60,085 nt of DNA from an uncultured Christensenella sp. (lineage in GTDB: Bacteria; Bacillota; Clostridia; Christensenellales; Borkfalkiaceae). The stretch is taken from NCBI GenBank assembly GCA_910577875.1, contig CAJTNY010000008.1, forward strand, positions 1-60,085, read 5' to 3'. The first letter of the stretch is position 1. Each line of letters begins with the position of its first letter. A program made the translations under genes and the position numbers. The notes under the pieces are model-generated. The model was not told the origin of the DNA, did not search any database, and was given only the letters and a program-made list of their open reading frames with translations. Below are positions 1-8,264 of this stretch, in pieces.

Positions 1-1766
1 CCTCCCGTCAATACTGTTGCAGCTATAGCTCCCGCTATCAAACCCACAGCGATAATGCCCGCTATAAGCCACTCCCACCATTTGGTAGTCCCGTTCGGGT
101 CCGTAAACATTACAGGGTTATTCCCGCAATAAGCATACAGGTTAAGTCCGTTTATGCTATTAGGGTCGAGGTAACTTACGTCGTCCTGCGAGATAAATCT
201 GCCGACTTCGGGGTCGTAGTATCGGGTTTTTAAATAATATAATCCAGTTTCTACGTCATAGTAATATCCGCGGTATCTGTAAGGGTTGACTTCAGCTATT
301 CCCGCAGTGTCCTTTACTATCGTGCAATTTCCCCAAGCGTCGTATGCGTACTCCGCTACTACGTTTCCGTTCATATCGAGTATATGCGTTATGTCGCCCT
401 GCGCGTTCTTTCGGTAGATATATTCCGTTCCGTTATACTTTATTCCCGCTATTCCGTTTACGTCGTATACGAACTCTATTCCGTTACTCTGCTTTATCAG
501 TCTTCCTTCATTATCGTAAGTAAAAGTTGTTTCGCCTTTACTTATTCTTCTGCCGAGTCCGTCGTATCCGAACGTCTTTTCTCCGTACTTTTTCAGTCTC
601 TTGCCGTACTCCCATTCAAGCGTTTCTCCCTTATATTTTATGGGTGTGCCGTACGTTTCGTAAGAGATTATTTCTTCGTTATATTCCTGTAATTTATCTC
701 CATCATACCTATAATTTCTATCCGTGCTCTCGAGTTCTTCGAGTTGTTCCCCACCCCTCAGCGTAAATACAAACTCCCGCTTGCACGTTATATTTCCGCA
801 GTTGTCGTACGTATATACCCACGTCTTGCCGAACTTTTTGTTATCTTCCCTTACGAGTCTGTTTAAACCGTCGTACTCATACCTTGCCGTCAGTTTTCCG
901 TTTTCACTTATCTCCGTGATATTTCCGCACGAATCGTACTTATACTTTATATTTTCCTTAATTGCGGTTCCGTTCGCGTACCATACCGCGCTCGGCATAT
1001 TCGTCGCGTGGTCACCCACTTTTACGTAACTTATATACTCGCCGTAGACCCTGTTGCCGTTAACGTCTTTGAGTTCTTTTCCCGTATTTCTGCCATTCAA
1101 GTCTTTCAAAGGATAACTCTTTATTCCGTTCGGCATTTCTATATATTCTATTTCTCTCGCCGCGTTATTCTTGTATGTATAGCCGTATTCCTGCGTTATT
1201 GCTCCGCCATAAGTTTTGCTTATGATTTCGTTTCGGTCGTTATATTTATAACTTTCCGTTAGTTCCGCGTTGCTTATCTTCGAAACTGTCTTATTTGTGT
1301 TATATTCGTAATTCGAGATTTCTCCCGTTACTTTATCTTCAAACCTCTTTAACAGTCCGTCTTCGTATACGTATTCCGTCTGTACGTTACCGTCGATTTC
1401 CGTTCTTATTACGTTGCCGTCTTCATCTTTATACGTTTTATATTCCGTACCCGCAAACGTTACCGTTGTTTTGTCGTCCCTATCGTCGTATGCGTACGTC
1501 GTTTCCGTGCCGTTGACTCTTACTTTCTTTAATCTGCGTTTATAATCGTACTCATAGTATACCACGTTATTTCCGCTTGTCAAGCGCGTCGGCAAGCCCA
1601 ACGTATACTTTATACTCGTACTGTTCCCCTCGCCGCTCTCCGTGCTCTGCGTTATTCCCGTTACTCTTCCGCTTTCGTCGTACGAATAGCTTACTTTGCT
1701 TCCGTTCGGAAGTATACGCATTTTTACTCTGTCTCCGACGATTTTATTCTCTGTTTTTTTATTCAT
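1..1766 (-). CDS. Rhs/YD-repeat protein, orphan-like, cut by window edge
   Basis: An open frame runs from ATG at 1766-1764 off the left edge (588 codons, no stop seen). GGAGG sits 6-7 nt before the ATG, so this start is plausible. The product is a series of YD repeats (YSYDESGR, YEYDYKRRLKK, FGYDGLGRRI) ending in the RHS-associated core signature: AYDAWGNC, then RYRGYYYDVETGLYYLKTRYYDPEVGRFISQDD in pieces, then LNLYAYCGNNPVMFTDPNG. After the core comes a hydrophobic stretch (WWEWLIAGIIAVGLIAGAIAA) where the variable toxin-like tip of such proteins begins. Full-length Firmicute Rhs proteins are 2000 or more residues and have an N-terminal region before the repeats. This one starts almost directly in the repeats and has no signal peptide. 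I infer an N-terminally truncated 'orphan' module, possibly derived from a full-length copy such as the one at the right edge of the window. Toxin type and immunity gene lie outside the window. Confidence 0.85.
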   Translation of the reverse strand, partial: MNKKTENKIVGDRVKMRILPNGSKVSYSYDESGRVTGITQSTESGEGNSTSIKYTLGLPTRLTSGNNVVYYEYDYKRRLKKVRVNGTETTYAYDDRDDKTTVTFAGTEYKTYKDEDGNVIRTEIDGNVQTEYVYEDGLLKRFEDKVTGEISNYEYNTNKTVSKISNAELTESYKYNDRNEIISKTYGGAITQEYGYTYKNNAAREIEYIEMPNGIKSYPLKDLNGRNTGKELKDVNGNRVYGEYISYVKVGDHATNMPSAVWYANGTAIKENIKYKYDSCGNITEISENGKLTARYEYDGLNRLVREDNKKFGKTWVYTYDNCGNITCKREFVFTLRGGEQLEELESTDRNYRYDGDKLQEYNEEIISYETYGTPIKYKGETLEWEYGKRLKKYGEKTFGYDGLGRRISKGETTFTYDNEGRLIKQSNGIEFVYDVNGIAGIKYNGTEYIYRKNAQGDITHILDMNGNVVAEYAYDAWGNCTIVKDTAGIAEVNPYRYRGYYYDVETGLYYLKTRYYDPEVGRFISQDDVSYLDPNSINGLNLYAYCGNNPVMFTDPNGTTKWWEWLIAGIIAVGLIAGAIAATVLTG

Positions 1767-1906
1767 ATTTTCCTCCAAATTTGCTTTCGGCAACTATTTT
1801 ATCACCCCTTTTTTTATTTATTAAACATTTGTTTATATTTTTAGTAAAAATACAACGCGTTCGCTTTTTTGAAGCTCACGCGCTGTTATATTTACGATTT
1901 TATTTT

Positions 1907-2734
1907 TTATTCTTCTTTTGCACCGCTGTTGCCGAGGAAAGTGCCGAAATAAATTTCTTTCTTACCGCGTTTGGCTCCGCCGTTACCGCCCGTAGGACGA
2001 CCGCCTCTGCCTGCGCGTCTGTCGAAGTTTTTTTCACCGCGGACTTCTCTGCGCCTGTTGTCGTTCCTTGCGCCGAACGGCTTCTTTTCGCCGTATCTTA
2101 TTCCTTTATCGTAAGGCTTTGCGTTGTTGGGTATAACCGCAATGTATCTGTTCGGTTCTTTGCCTTCCGACACAGTCTTAACTTCCGTATTGTTCGCAAG
2201 TGCGGAGTGGATGATGCGCCTTTCATAAGGGTTCATAGGTTCGAGAGTCATTTTTCTGCCCTTTTCAACCGCTTTTTTAGCAAGTTTTTCCGCAAGTTCT
2301 TTGAGCGTTTCTTCGCGCTGAGAACGGTAATTCTCGCAATCGACAACTACCTTTTTATATTCGTTTCTTCCGATATTCGCAACCGCTCCCGCAATACACT
2401 GAATTGCGTCGAGTACGTCGCCCCTCTTTCCTATTACTTTTGCCGAATCGGTCGTCTTAATATCTATTACTATATTATCCCCTGACTCCTGAATTTCGCT
2501 TACTGCGGAGAGTTTGAGAATTTCCATAAGTCCGTCAATGAAGTCTGCCGCGCGCTTTGCGTCGGAAGCTCTTTTTTCAACCTTTACTTTTGCTTTTACC
2601 GAACCGAAAAGTTTTTTCTTTCCCTCTTCCAATACGACAATTTCAGCTTCTTCGCGCGTAATTCCGAGCATGGCAAGGCCCGCGTCGATAGCTTCGTCTA
2701 CCGTTTTACCGGTAAATACGTTCATCTCTTCCAT
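1907..2734 (-). CDS. jag: Jag/KhpB RNA-binding protein
   Basis: 275 residues. Order of domains: Jag-N domain (about 1-55, FTGKTVDEAIDAGLAMLGI), a KH domain with the GKRGDVLDAIQ loop (about 80-155), an R3H domain (about 160-215, NPYERRIIHSALAN) and a basic Arg/Gly-rich tail (about 220-265). Jag/KhpB pairs with KhpA and binds RNA in Gram-positives, affecting cell division and elongation. It is the standard gene after yidC in the rpmH-rnpA-yidD-yidC-jag block. Its ATG overlaps the yidC stop codon by one base, implying translational coupling. The Gly/Arg-rich tail resembles RNA-binding RGG regions and is longer than in many Jag proteins. Confidence 0.93.
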   Translation of the reverse strand: MEEMNVFTGKTVDEAIDAGLAMLGITREEAEIVVLEEGKKKLFGSVKAKVKVEKRASDAKRAADFIDGLMEILKLSAVSEIQESGDNIVIDIKTTDSAKVIGKRGDVLDAIQCIAGAVANIGRNEYKKVVVDCENYRSQREETLKELAEKLAKKAVEKGRKMTLEPMNPYERRIIHSALANNTEVKTVSEGKEPNRYIAVIPNNAKPYDKGIRYGEKKPFGARNDNRRREVRGEKNFDRRAGRGGRPTGGNGGAKRGKKEIYFGTFLGNSGAKEE

Positions 2735-3999
2735 TACTTTAACCTCTTTCTGTTATTCTGATTTTTTAATTTACGCTTTGCGTTATACCCGCCGTTCGCT
2801 TCCTGTTTCGCGAAGCTTACATCCATAGCTTTATTTATTATAACCGTGGTAATTAAACCGTAAATTGTGTTAGTTATCATATAAATCGAGAATGCCGCGC
2901 TGTAAAAGAACGAGAATACGCCGTAAATTATCGGCATCATAATAAGCATCCATTTATTTTGTTTCGCTCCCGAACCGTCAACCGTAGTCAATTCGTTTGC
3001 GTCTTTTTGAGAACGCATAGAAATAAACTGTTGCAGGAACATTAATCCTATCGCCAGCAAAATAAGAATAAAATATCCGTTTGCCTTTTTGCCTTCAAGA
3101 GTTTTAACAGGGTTTTCAGGGTCTGCGTTCCTGAGATAGTACGTAACTTCGTCATAAGATTCTTCGTATGAATAATCGACTCCCGACCCCATAGCGCGGG
3201 AAATAGAAGAACTGAACTTACCGAAATCTGGAACCTCTTTGTTAAAAGGCGAATCGGGATACCAGACGTTTTTTACCCAGAGAAAATTATCTCTGTTATC
3301 TCTATAATATTTTGCTGCGGCTCTTCTGCCGTTCTCTTTTACGAAATTCCTTACTATAACCATTTTTTCTGATTCCGTTTTATTGTCGAAATCTTCGGAA
3401 ACGTTATAGACTTTCTTAAAAGCTTCGAAATCAACGCGGTATGCTGTTTCGTTTATGGATTCGTCTCTTTTCGCTATTAAAAATCCGTTCTCGTTAACTT
3501 TGTTTCCGTCTATGTCAATTAAAATGTAAGCTTGTACGCTCTCGTTATATTTTCCGACCATATTGTTATAAGTGGAAAGGTTTGCGTACTGCGAATATGT
3601 CGAAAATGCGCCGAACACAACCATAAATATGACGAGAGTAATTATCATAGGCAGACATGCGCCGAACATCGAAATTCCGTTCTGCTTCTGCAACTCCATT
3701 ACTTTTTGGCTGTACATATTCTTGTCGTTTGCGTACTGCTGTTGAAGTTTTTCCATCTCGGGACGCATACTCTTCATTACAAGTGACTGCTTTTTCATCT
3801 TGATGCGCGAATAAACATCCAAAGGAAGAACAACCGTTTTGAGAATTAGCGTAAACAAAATAACGCCTAAGCCGACTATGCCTACGCCGTTAATAAGCCA
3901 TTGGACGATTTTACCTATCCAGTTAAGGTCTATCATACCGATTTTTTCTACCGCAAAATCGATAAAATTGGTCGATACGTCAAGTATGTTAAAAGACAT
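2734..3999 (-). CDS. yidC: YidC/SpoIIIJ membrane protein insertase
   Basis: 421 residues. It inserts membrane proteins alone or with SecYEG. The first transmembrane segment is at about 35-55. The conserved groove arginine lies in VLPLDVYSRIKMKKQ, followed by the cytoplasmic coiled-coil hairpin (KSMRPEMEKLQQQY) and later TM segments at about 120-145, 310-330 and 345-385. Between TM2 and TM3 there is an external loop of about 170 residues, so the protein is much longer than the roughly 260-residue Bacillus SpoIIIJ/YidC2. No N-terminal lipobox is visible, also unlike SpoIIIJ. In a spore former it could support SpoIIIAE insertion; that is inference. The gene directly abuts yidD upstream and overlaps jag downstream. 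Confidence 0.95.
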   Translation of the reverse strand: MSFNILDVSTNFIDFAVEKIGMIDLNWIGKIVQWLINGVGIVGLGVILFTLILKTVVLPLDVYSRIKMKKQSLVMKSMRPEMEKLQQQYANDKNMYSQKVMELQKQNGISMFGACLPMIITLVIFMVVFGAFSTYSQYANLSTYNNMVGKYNESVQAYILIDIDGNKVNENGFLIAKRDESINETAYRVDFEAFKKVYNVSEDFDNKTESEKMVIVRNFVKENGRRAAAKYYRDNRDNFLWVKNVWYPDSPFNKEVPDFGKFSSSISRAMGSGVDYSYEESYDEVTYYLRNADPENPVKTLEGKKANGYFILILLAIGLMFLQQFISMRSQKDANELTTVDGSGAKQNKWMLIMMPIIYGVFSFFYSAAFSIYMITNTIYGLITTVIINKAMDVSFAKQEANGGYNAKRKLKNQNNRKRLK

Positions 4000-4290
4000 T
4001 TATATAACCCATTTAAGTTTGAAATAATTTTCCGATACGGGGTCGTAACCACCCTTTGAAAAAGGATTGCACCTCATAAGCCGCCAACAGCCTTTTAAAA
4101 TTCCCAAAATTACGCCGTGGTTGTTTATGGAACGGAGCATATACTCCGAACAGGTCGGACTGTACAGACAGGTATGTTTCGAAAAGTGCTTCTGATAAAC
4201 TATAATCAATCTCATTAACACAATTTTGATTACTGGTTTAAAAATATTTCGCCGCAAAAACTTAAAAAACTTTCTCAGTTTTTTTCGCAT
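4000..4290 (-). CDS. yidD: YidD membrane insertion efficiency factor
   Basis: 96 residues with the full family signature: CLYSPTCSEYM, then the RLMRCNPFSKGGYDPV block. The N-terminus is strongly basic with an amphipathic helix, as in other YidD proteins that sit on the inner face of the membrane and assist YidC. The start overlaps the end of rnpA by 16 bp, and the stop codon abuts the yidC start, so the three are one translation-coupled unit. Confidence 0.95.
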   Translation of the reverse strand: MRKKLRKFFKFLRRNIFKPVIKIVLMRLIIVYQKHFSKHTCLYSPTCSEYMLRSINNHGVILGILKGCWRLMRCNPFSKGGYDPVSENYFKLKWVI

Positions 4291-4604
4291 TCGTTTACCT
4301 TCTTAAAACATGATAAAAAACTTTTCTCGAAAGATGCGAACGAATATTCTTCCGCAACCCGCGGAAGCACTATAATACTGTAATTTCTTTCGAGATTTCC
4401 GCACGTCTTTGAAAAAGATTCGCGCACGAGTCTTTTAATTCTGTTTCTCTTTACGGCTTTACCGTGTTTTTTTGAAACCGCTATTCCCATCGACAGTCTT
4501 TTCGACGGAAAATATAATAAAGTAATACAGGGGGAAAATACTCTTTTTCCCCTGTTAAAAAGCTTTTGAAAGTCCGTATTTTTTTTAATTTTTAAATATT
4601 TCAC
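4275..4604 (-). CDS. rnpA: Ribonuclease P protein component
   Basis: 109 residues, the normal size. It helps the RNase P RNA cleave 5' leaders from tRNA precursors. The RNR motif is in AVKRNRIKRLVRES, with the upstream FQKLFNRGKRVFSP segment typical of the family. It lies immediately after rpmH in the universally conserved rpmH-rnpA pair and overlaps yidD. Confidence 0.95.
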   Translation of the reverse strand: MKYLKIKKNTDFQKLFNRGKRVFSPCITLLYFPSKRLSMGIAVSKKHGKAVKRNRIKRLVRESFSKTCGNLERNYSIIVLPRVAEEYSFASFEKSFLSCFKKVNECEKN

Positions 4605-4610
4605 GCTTTT

Positions 4611-4745
4611 TTATGCGGAAAGCTTTTTTCTGCCTTTATTTCTTCTGCGTTTCAATACGTTTCTGCCTGCTTTGGAAGCCATTCTTTTTCTGAATCCGTG
4701 AACCTTGCTTCTCTGTCTCTTTTTAGGTTGGTAAGTTCTTTTCAT
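4611..4745 (-). CDS. rpmH: Ribosomal protein bL34
   Basis: 44 codons plus TAA, starting MKRTYQPKKRQRSKVHGF and ending GRKKLSA: the canonical bL34 sequence, highly basic. AAGGA lies before the ATG. The gene is 6 bp upstream of rnpA and has its own sigma-A-type promoter upstream. It is small enough to be missed by length cut-offs. Confidence 0.97.
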   Translation of the reverse strand: MKRTYQPKKRQRSKVHGFRKRMASKAGRNVLKRRRNKGRKKLSA

Positions 4746-4781
4746 AAATTTATATTCCTTTTTTTGATTGTTATCTTAATT

Positions 4782-4810
4782 AAAATACATTAACGCAAAA
4801 TGTCTGTCAA
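4782..4810 (-). promoter_or_regulatory. rpmH operon promoter
   Basis: On the minus strand TTGACA (4810-4805), a 17-bp spacer and TATTTT (4787-4782) lie about 37 bp before the rpmH ATG. A near-consensus housekeeping promoter for rpmH-rnpA-yidD-yidC-jag. No convincing rho-independent terminator separates it from dnaN upstream. Confidence 0.7.
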
Positions 4811-4849
4811 GCATTTTTTTATCTGACCTACAATTAATAATTATTGAAT

Positions 4850-5956
4850 TTAAACCGCATTGCTCGTGCGCACGGGAAGAATTAAATAGAGCCTGTTCTT
4901 TTCCTTCTCGTTTTCGCATATAAACGGCTGTATCTGACTGTTGAATGACAGAATTATTTTCTCTTCGCTCAATGCCGATACCGCATCGATTATAAACTTA
5001 GAGTTCATAGCGATTCTGACGTCTTTACCTTCAATTTCAGCTTTAACCGGTTCCTGAACGTTGCCTATTTCGGAATTAGACGAAATTTCTATGGTATCTC
5101 CGTTAATATCGAATATTATAAGACTGTTTTTATCGCTTCTTACTAAAATTGCCGCTCTTTCTATACTTGCTTTTAAGCTTGCCTTATCAACTTTTACTAC
5201 GGTCGTAAAATCTTTGGGTATAATGTTTTCTTTCTTTATAAAATCTCCGTTATATAACCTCGAAGTTAAAACCGTATTTTCCGAAGAAACCAAAATCATT
5301 CCGCGCTGAACGAAAATCTGTGTTTCTCCTTCTCCGTCAGGTATCATTTTTTCTATTTCATTAAGTGTTCGCGCAGGACATACTATTTCCATATCTCCCG
5401 TCGACGCAATGACTTTTCCCGATACGGTTGCTAGTCTGAAACCGTCGAGAGACGTCACGCAAATATCGAAACCTCTGATAATGAACTGACATCCTTTTAA
5501 AATGGGTCTTGAATCATCGGCGGCGCAACAAAAAGAAGTTGCGGAAATGAATTTTTTCAAATCCTCCGTTTTAAGAGTGAAACTATTCTCGTTTATATCC
5601 AAGTCTATTTTAGGAAACTCGTCAGCTGGCAGTACTTGCATATCTGTCTGACTGTCAGCATAAATGATTTTCATTTTTTTATCTTCCGCAGAAAGAGTTA
5701 TCTGAACTCCTTCGAGCTTTTTGATAAAATCTGAAAAATATCTTCCGGGAACGCAAACTTCTCCTTCTTCGTAAACCTCAGCTTTAATTGTTTTCTGTAT
5801 AGAAATTTCTCCGTCGGCAGCCGTTAAAATAAGTTTATCGTTTTTTGCCGAAATTTTAATACATTCCAAAACGGGAGTAACAGTTTTCGTTGCACAAGCT
5901 TTTACGACTTTTAATACCGCATCGGATAAATCGATACCTTCACAAACGCATTTCAT
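4850..5956 (-). CDS. dnaN: DNA polymerase III beta sliding clamp
   Basis: 368 residues, the normal length for the three-domain clamp that encircles DNA and tethers the replicase. Family features: the N-terminal MKCVCEGIDLSDAVLKVVKACATKTV, LKGCQFIIRGFDICVTSLDGFRLA in the middle domain, and the C-terminal LILPVRTSNAV ending (family-type VMPVR block). AAGGA precedes the ATG by about 9 nt. In most Firmicutes dnaA is directly upstream of dnaN. Here the upstream neighbour is a divergent rsmG, so dnaA has moved or been lost from this locus. Confidence 0.96.
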   Translation of the reverse strand: MKCVCEGIDLSDAVLKVVKACATKTVTPVLECIKISAKNDKLILTAADGEISIQKTIKAEVYEEGEVCVPGRYFSDFIKKLEGVQITLSAEDKKMKIIYADSQTDMQVLPADEFPKIDLDINENSFTLKTEDLKKFISATSFCCAADDSRPILKGCQFIIRGFDICVTSLDGFRLATVSGKVIASTGDMEIVCPARTLNEIEKMIPDGEGETQIFVQRGMILVSSENTVLTSRLYNGDFIKKENIIPKDFTTVVKVDKASLKASIERAAILVRSDKNSLIIFDINGDTIEISSNSEIGNVQEPVKAEIEGKDVRIAMNSKFIIDAVSALSEEKIILSFNSQIQPFICENEKEKNRLYLILPVRTSNAV

Positions 5957-6279
5957 TTTGCTTTTCCTTAAAAGATAGTTATTTTATATTTTATTATAAA
6001 TTATTATATTAAAATTAGTATTATAGGCGGTGGAATTGTGAATATCTTTCCGCTTTTTATATAATACATTATTATAATAACAAAAAACGCGCTAAAATGC
6101 AACAAAATTGAGATTAATAAACTGTGGAAAAACGTTAAATTTATTGTTAATATCAATGTTTAAGGTTTGTGGAAGTGTGGAAGATTTTTAATGGAAGTAA
6201 AATAAATTGAAGGGTTAAAACGATAAAGAACAGTCGTAAAAACGGTTATTAACCGAAAATTGTGAATTGTGGAATTTTA
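5957..6279. other. dnaN-rsmG intergenic region with DnaA-box-like half sites
   Basis: No gene seen. AT-rich sequence between divergent dnaN and rsmG. It holds repeated TGTGGAA half-sites at about 6123 (TGTGGAAAA, one mismatch to the DnaA box complement TGTGGATAA), 6168, 6174 and near 6268, plus TATAAT-like hexamers on the minus strand about 60-80 bp before dnaN. This could be part of a bipartite origin together with 7751-8323. The boxes are imperfect, so the call is tentative. Confidence 0.4.
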
Positions 6280-6308
6280 TTGCGGTTGATAAAAAAATAT
6301 GTTATAAT
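6280..6308 (+). promoter_or_regulatory. rsmG promoter giving a leaderless mRNA
   Basis: TTGCGG (6280-6285), 17 bp, TATAAT (6303-6308). The -10 is followed by exactly 6 nt and then the rsmG ATG at 6315, so the expected +1 is the A of the start codon. There is no Shine-Dalgarno sequence. The same spacing is seen before mnmA and the AraC gene. Confidence 0.6.
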
Positions 6309-6314
6309 CCCGGT

Positions 6315-6998
6315 ATGGACGTTGAAAAGTATTTATATTTGATAAATTTCGAATTTTCGGAAAGGTTCGGCGAGTTTAAAAAAATTCTGTTAGAGCAAAA
6401 CAAAATATGTAATCTAACCTCCGTATGCGACGATAAAGGAGTTTTTTATAAACATTTTTTCGACAGCATTGCAGGGGAATTCCTTTTTCCTAATGGGGCG
6501 CATGTTGTAGAAATAGGTTCCGGCGGCGGATTTCCTTCTATTCCGCTTAAAATAATAAGAGAAGATTTAATCTTTGATTTAATTGAAAGTACGGGTAAAA
6601 AATGCACATATCTTAAACAAGTTGTTGACAAACTCGGCTTAAATTGTGTACAGGTTTTAAATATAAGAGCCGAAGACGGCGCAAGAGATAAAAATTTACG
6701 AGAAAAGTTCGATATTTCCTGCGCCAGAGCGGTTGCAAGACTCAATACTCTTGCCGAATACTGTATGCCTTTCGTGAAAGTCGGCGGTTCGTTTATAGCT
6801 TATAAAGGAGACTGTTATGATGAAATTAAGGAAGCCGAACGTGCCGTCAAAATTCTTGGCGGCGAGATTTCACAAGTTTTAACTTATGATTTGCCGGAAA
6901 ACTGCGGAAAAAGAACATTGGTAAATATAAAAAAGGTTAAGTCTACACCTTTGATTTATCCGCGCGGGCGAGGATTGGAAAGAAAAAAACCGTTATAA
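6315..6998 (+). CDS. rsmG: 16S rRNA m7G527 methyltransferase
   Basis: 227 residues from ATG 6315 (MDVEKYLYLINFEF). An in-frame TTG lies 16 codons upstream, but it sits within the promoter hexamers, so the ATG is preferred. The SAM-binding loop is VVEIGSGGGFPSIPLKI, followed by LIESTGKKCTYLKQVVDKLGL and the CARAVARLNTLAEYCMPFVK block, as in RsmG (GidB), which methylates G527 of 16S rRNA. It is usually found near the origin beside mnmE/mnmG; here those are absent and the gene faces away from dnaN. Confidence 0.94.
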   Translation: MDVEKYLYLINFEFSERFGEFKKILLEQNKICNLTSVCDDKGVFYKHFFDSIAGEFLFPNGAHVVEIGSGGGFPSIPLKIIREDLIFDLIESTGKKCTYLKQVVDKLGLNCVQVLNIRAEDGARDKNLREKFDISCARAVARLNTLAEYCMPFVKVGGSFIAYKGDCYDEIKEAERAVKILGGEISQVLTYDLPENCGKRTLVNIKKVKSTPLIYPRGRGLERKKPL

Positions 6999-7032
6999 TC
7001 AATTAAATTTATTTTTAATATTATCATAAAAT

Positions 7033-7060
7033 AAATCGGGTGAATCAATTCACCCGATTT
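7033..7060. terminator. Bidirectional terminator between rsmG and yyaC
   Basis: A perfect 13-bp inverted repeat (AAATCGGGTGAAT / ATTCACCCGATTT) with a 2-nt centre, flanked by A/T tracts on both sides. It suits rsmG on the plus strand and can also serve yyaC from the other side. Confidence 0.75.
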
Positions 7061-7092
7061 TGTATTATTTTAAGTTATTATGTCAGATAAAA

Positions 7093-7134
7093 TTTGTGTT
7101 TGCGCTATAATTTTCGATAAAGCGCAAACACAAA
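7093..7134. terminator. Second hairpin between rsmG and yyaC
   Basis: A perfect 14-bp stem (TTTGTGTTTGCGCT with its complement) around a 14-nt AT-rich loop, 32 bp beyond the yyaC stop. On the minus strand it is followed by a short T-rich stretch (TTTTAT), so it probably ends the yyaC transcript. The tract is weak, so it may also be a plain structured 3' end. Confidence 0.55.
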
Positions 7135-7165
7135 ACTGCGTCTCAATGTAAGGCAGGCGCGCGAA

Positions 7166-7750
7166 TTAAAGAAAGTTTTTAAATGCGGACGCGTAAGCTT
7201 CTTTTATTCCTGTATTCTGAATATAGTCTAAAATAAAAGAAGTAATTCCTTCCGCTATTATTTCCGACATTTTATAAATTACGTTTAATCTCGTTGCCGA
7301 AAAAAGCGAGTAATTGAATACGGACTGCTCCGCTATTATGCCCATAATTGAAACGTCTCCCACTTTGGCAAGTTTTTTATTTGCTCCGCTCCCAGGTTTA
7401 AGTCCGCGGTGAGCGACTTTTATCAGACCTATATCTCCCGCAAGCCCGACGGCTGCATCTACGGCGATTATAGGACTATCGGGATGAGTGCTTTTTAAAA
7501 AATCGTTCATATATTTGACTTCGTGAGCCGTAATCGGTTTGGATAGAGTTCCGTAAACATAACAGTTAAGCCCTGCAAGCATTTGTTTAAGTTTAGTTCC
7601 GGTTACCGGTCCCAAACTGTCTCCGACAGACAGGTCGCTTCCAATACAAAGAATTACGGGTGCGCCTTTATCGGAAGGAACTACTTTTTTAAGTGCAAGA
7701 CATACGCCGTTAGACGCAAGCGAATTATATAAATTAAACGAATAGTCCAT
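7166..7750 (-). CDS. yyaC: Spore protease YyaC (DUF1256 family)
   Basis: 194 residues. The family signature CIGSDLSVGDSLGPVTGTKL is near residue 35, followed by the AVDAAVGLAGDIGLIKV strand-loop and GVGDVSIMG-like VGDVSIMGI. The fold resembles hydrogenase-maturation and germination (GPR) proteases. YyaC is a sporulation protein found near the origin in Bacillus and Clostridia, and its presence supports a spore-forming host. GAGAGG lies 7-8 nt before the ATG. It converges with rsmG. Confidence 0.9.
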   Translation of the reverse strand: MDYSFNLYNSLASNGVCLALKKVVPSDKGAPVILCIGSDLSVGDSLGPVTGTKLKQMLAGLNCYVYGTLSKPITAHEVKYMNDFLKSTHPDSPIIAVDAAVGLAGDIGLIKVAHRGLKPGSGANKKLAKVGDVSIMGIIAEQSVFNYSLFSATRLNVIYKMSEIIAEGITSFILDYIQNTGIKEAYASAFKNFL

Positions 7751-8028
7751 AATTTAACCTCTCGAAGGTTATTGACCTGTTTTTATTAAAATATAATATT
7801 TTTCAAAAAATTGTTAATTAAATTAATGTAAATTATGATTTTAAATTATTATCAAAAATTTTATCCACCAAATTTCCACAATTAAACAGCTAATTGAACA
7901 GTAAATACTTTAATTTCAGGCATTTTAACTTATTTATTACACAAAATATATAATATACGGGAAATAATTCAAGGTTGTTTTCATTATGTAAAGGGTAAAT
8001 TATATATAAAACACAAAAACAGTAAAAA

Positions 8029-8037
8029 TTATCCACA
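8029..8037 (+). promoter_or_regulatory. DnaA box
   Basis: Exact match to the consensus TTATCCACA. A one-mismatch copy, TTATCCACC, is at 7861-7869. Confidence 0.6.
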
Positions 8038-8069
8038 ATTCAAGAAAAATGGCAAAAATAAGCACTATA

Positions 8070-8085
8070 CGTTTCACGTGAAACA
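8070..8085. promoter_or_regulatory. parS: parS site
   Basis: CGTTTCACGTGAAACA matches the 16-bp ParB-binding consensus TGTTTCACGTGAAACA at 15 of 16 positions. It lies 2.4 kb before parA and parB, its expected readers. Confidence 0.85.
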
Positions 8086-8112
8086 ATAAAAAAGTATAAA
8101 AATTTGGTTGAA

Positions 8113-8128
8113 TGTTCCACGTTAAACA
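8113..8128. promoter_or_regulatory. Degenerate parS-like site
   Basis: TGTTCCACGTTAAACA, 14 of 16 matches to parS, 43 bp from the better site. The symmetric CACGTG core is broken to CACGTT, so binding would be weaker. Confidence 0.55.
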
Positions 8129-8264
8129 TTTTTTTAAATAAATATATTATAGCGCAGAGAAAATTATATAATAAAATATAAAAATTCAATCAAAAAATAT
8201 GTATATTGCCGAGTGAAAAACATATAAAAATTAAGTGATATATTGATTTTTTTAATTCAAATAC

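Noticed and set aside
6267..6314. Upstream TTG start for rsmG
   Set aside because: The added residues cover the promoter hexamers and are not typical of RsmG.
4850..6315. dnaA beside dnaN
   Set aside because: No ORF of DnaA size or motif (Walker A plus C-terminal DNA-binding domain) lies here; the neighbours are rpmH and rsmG.
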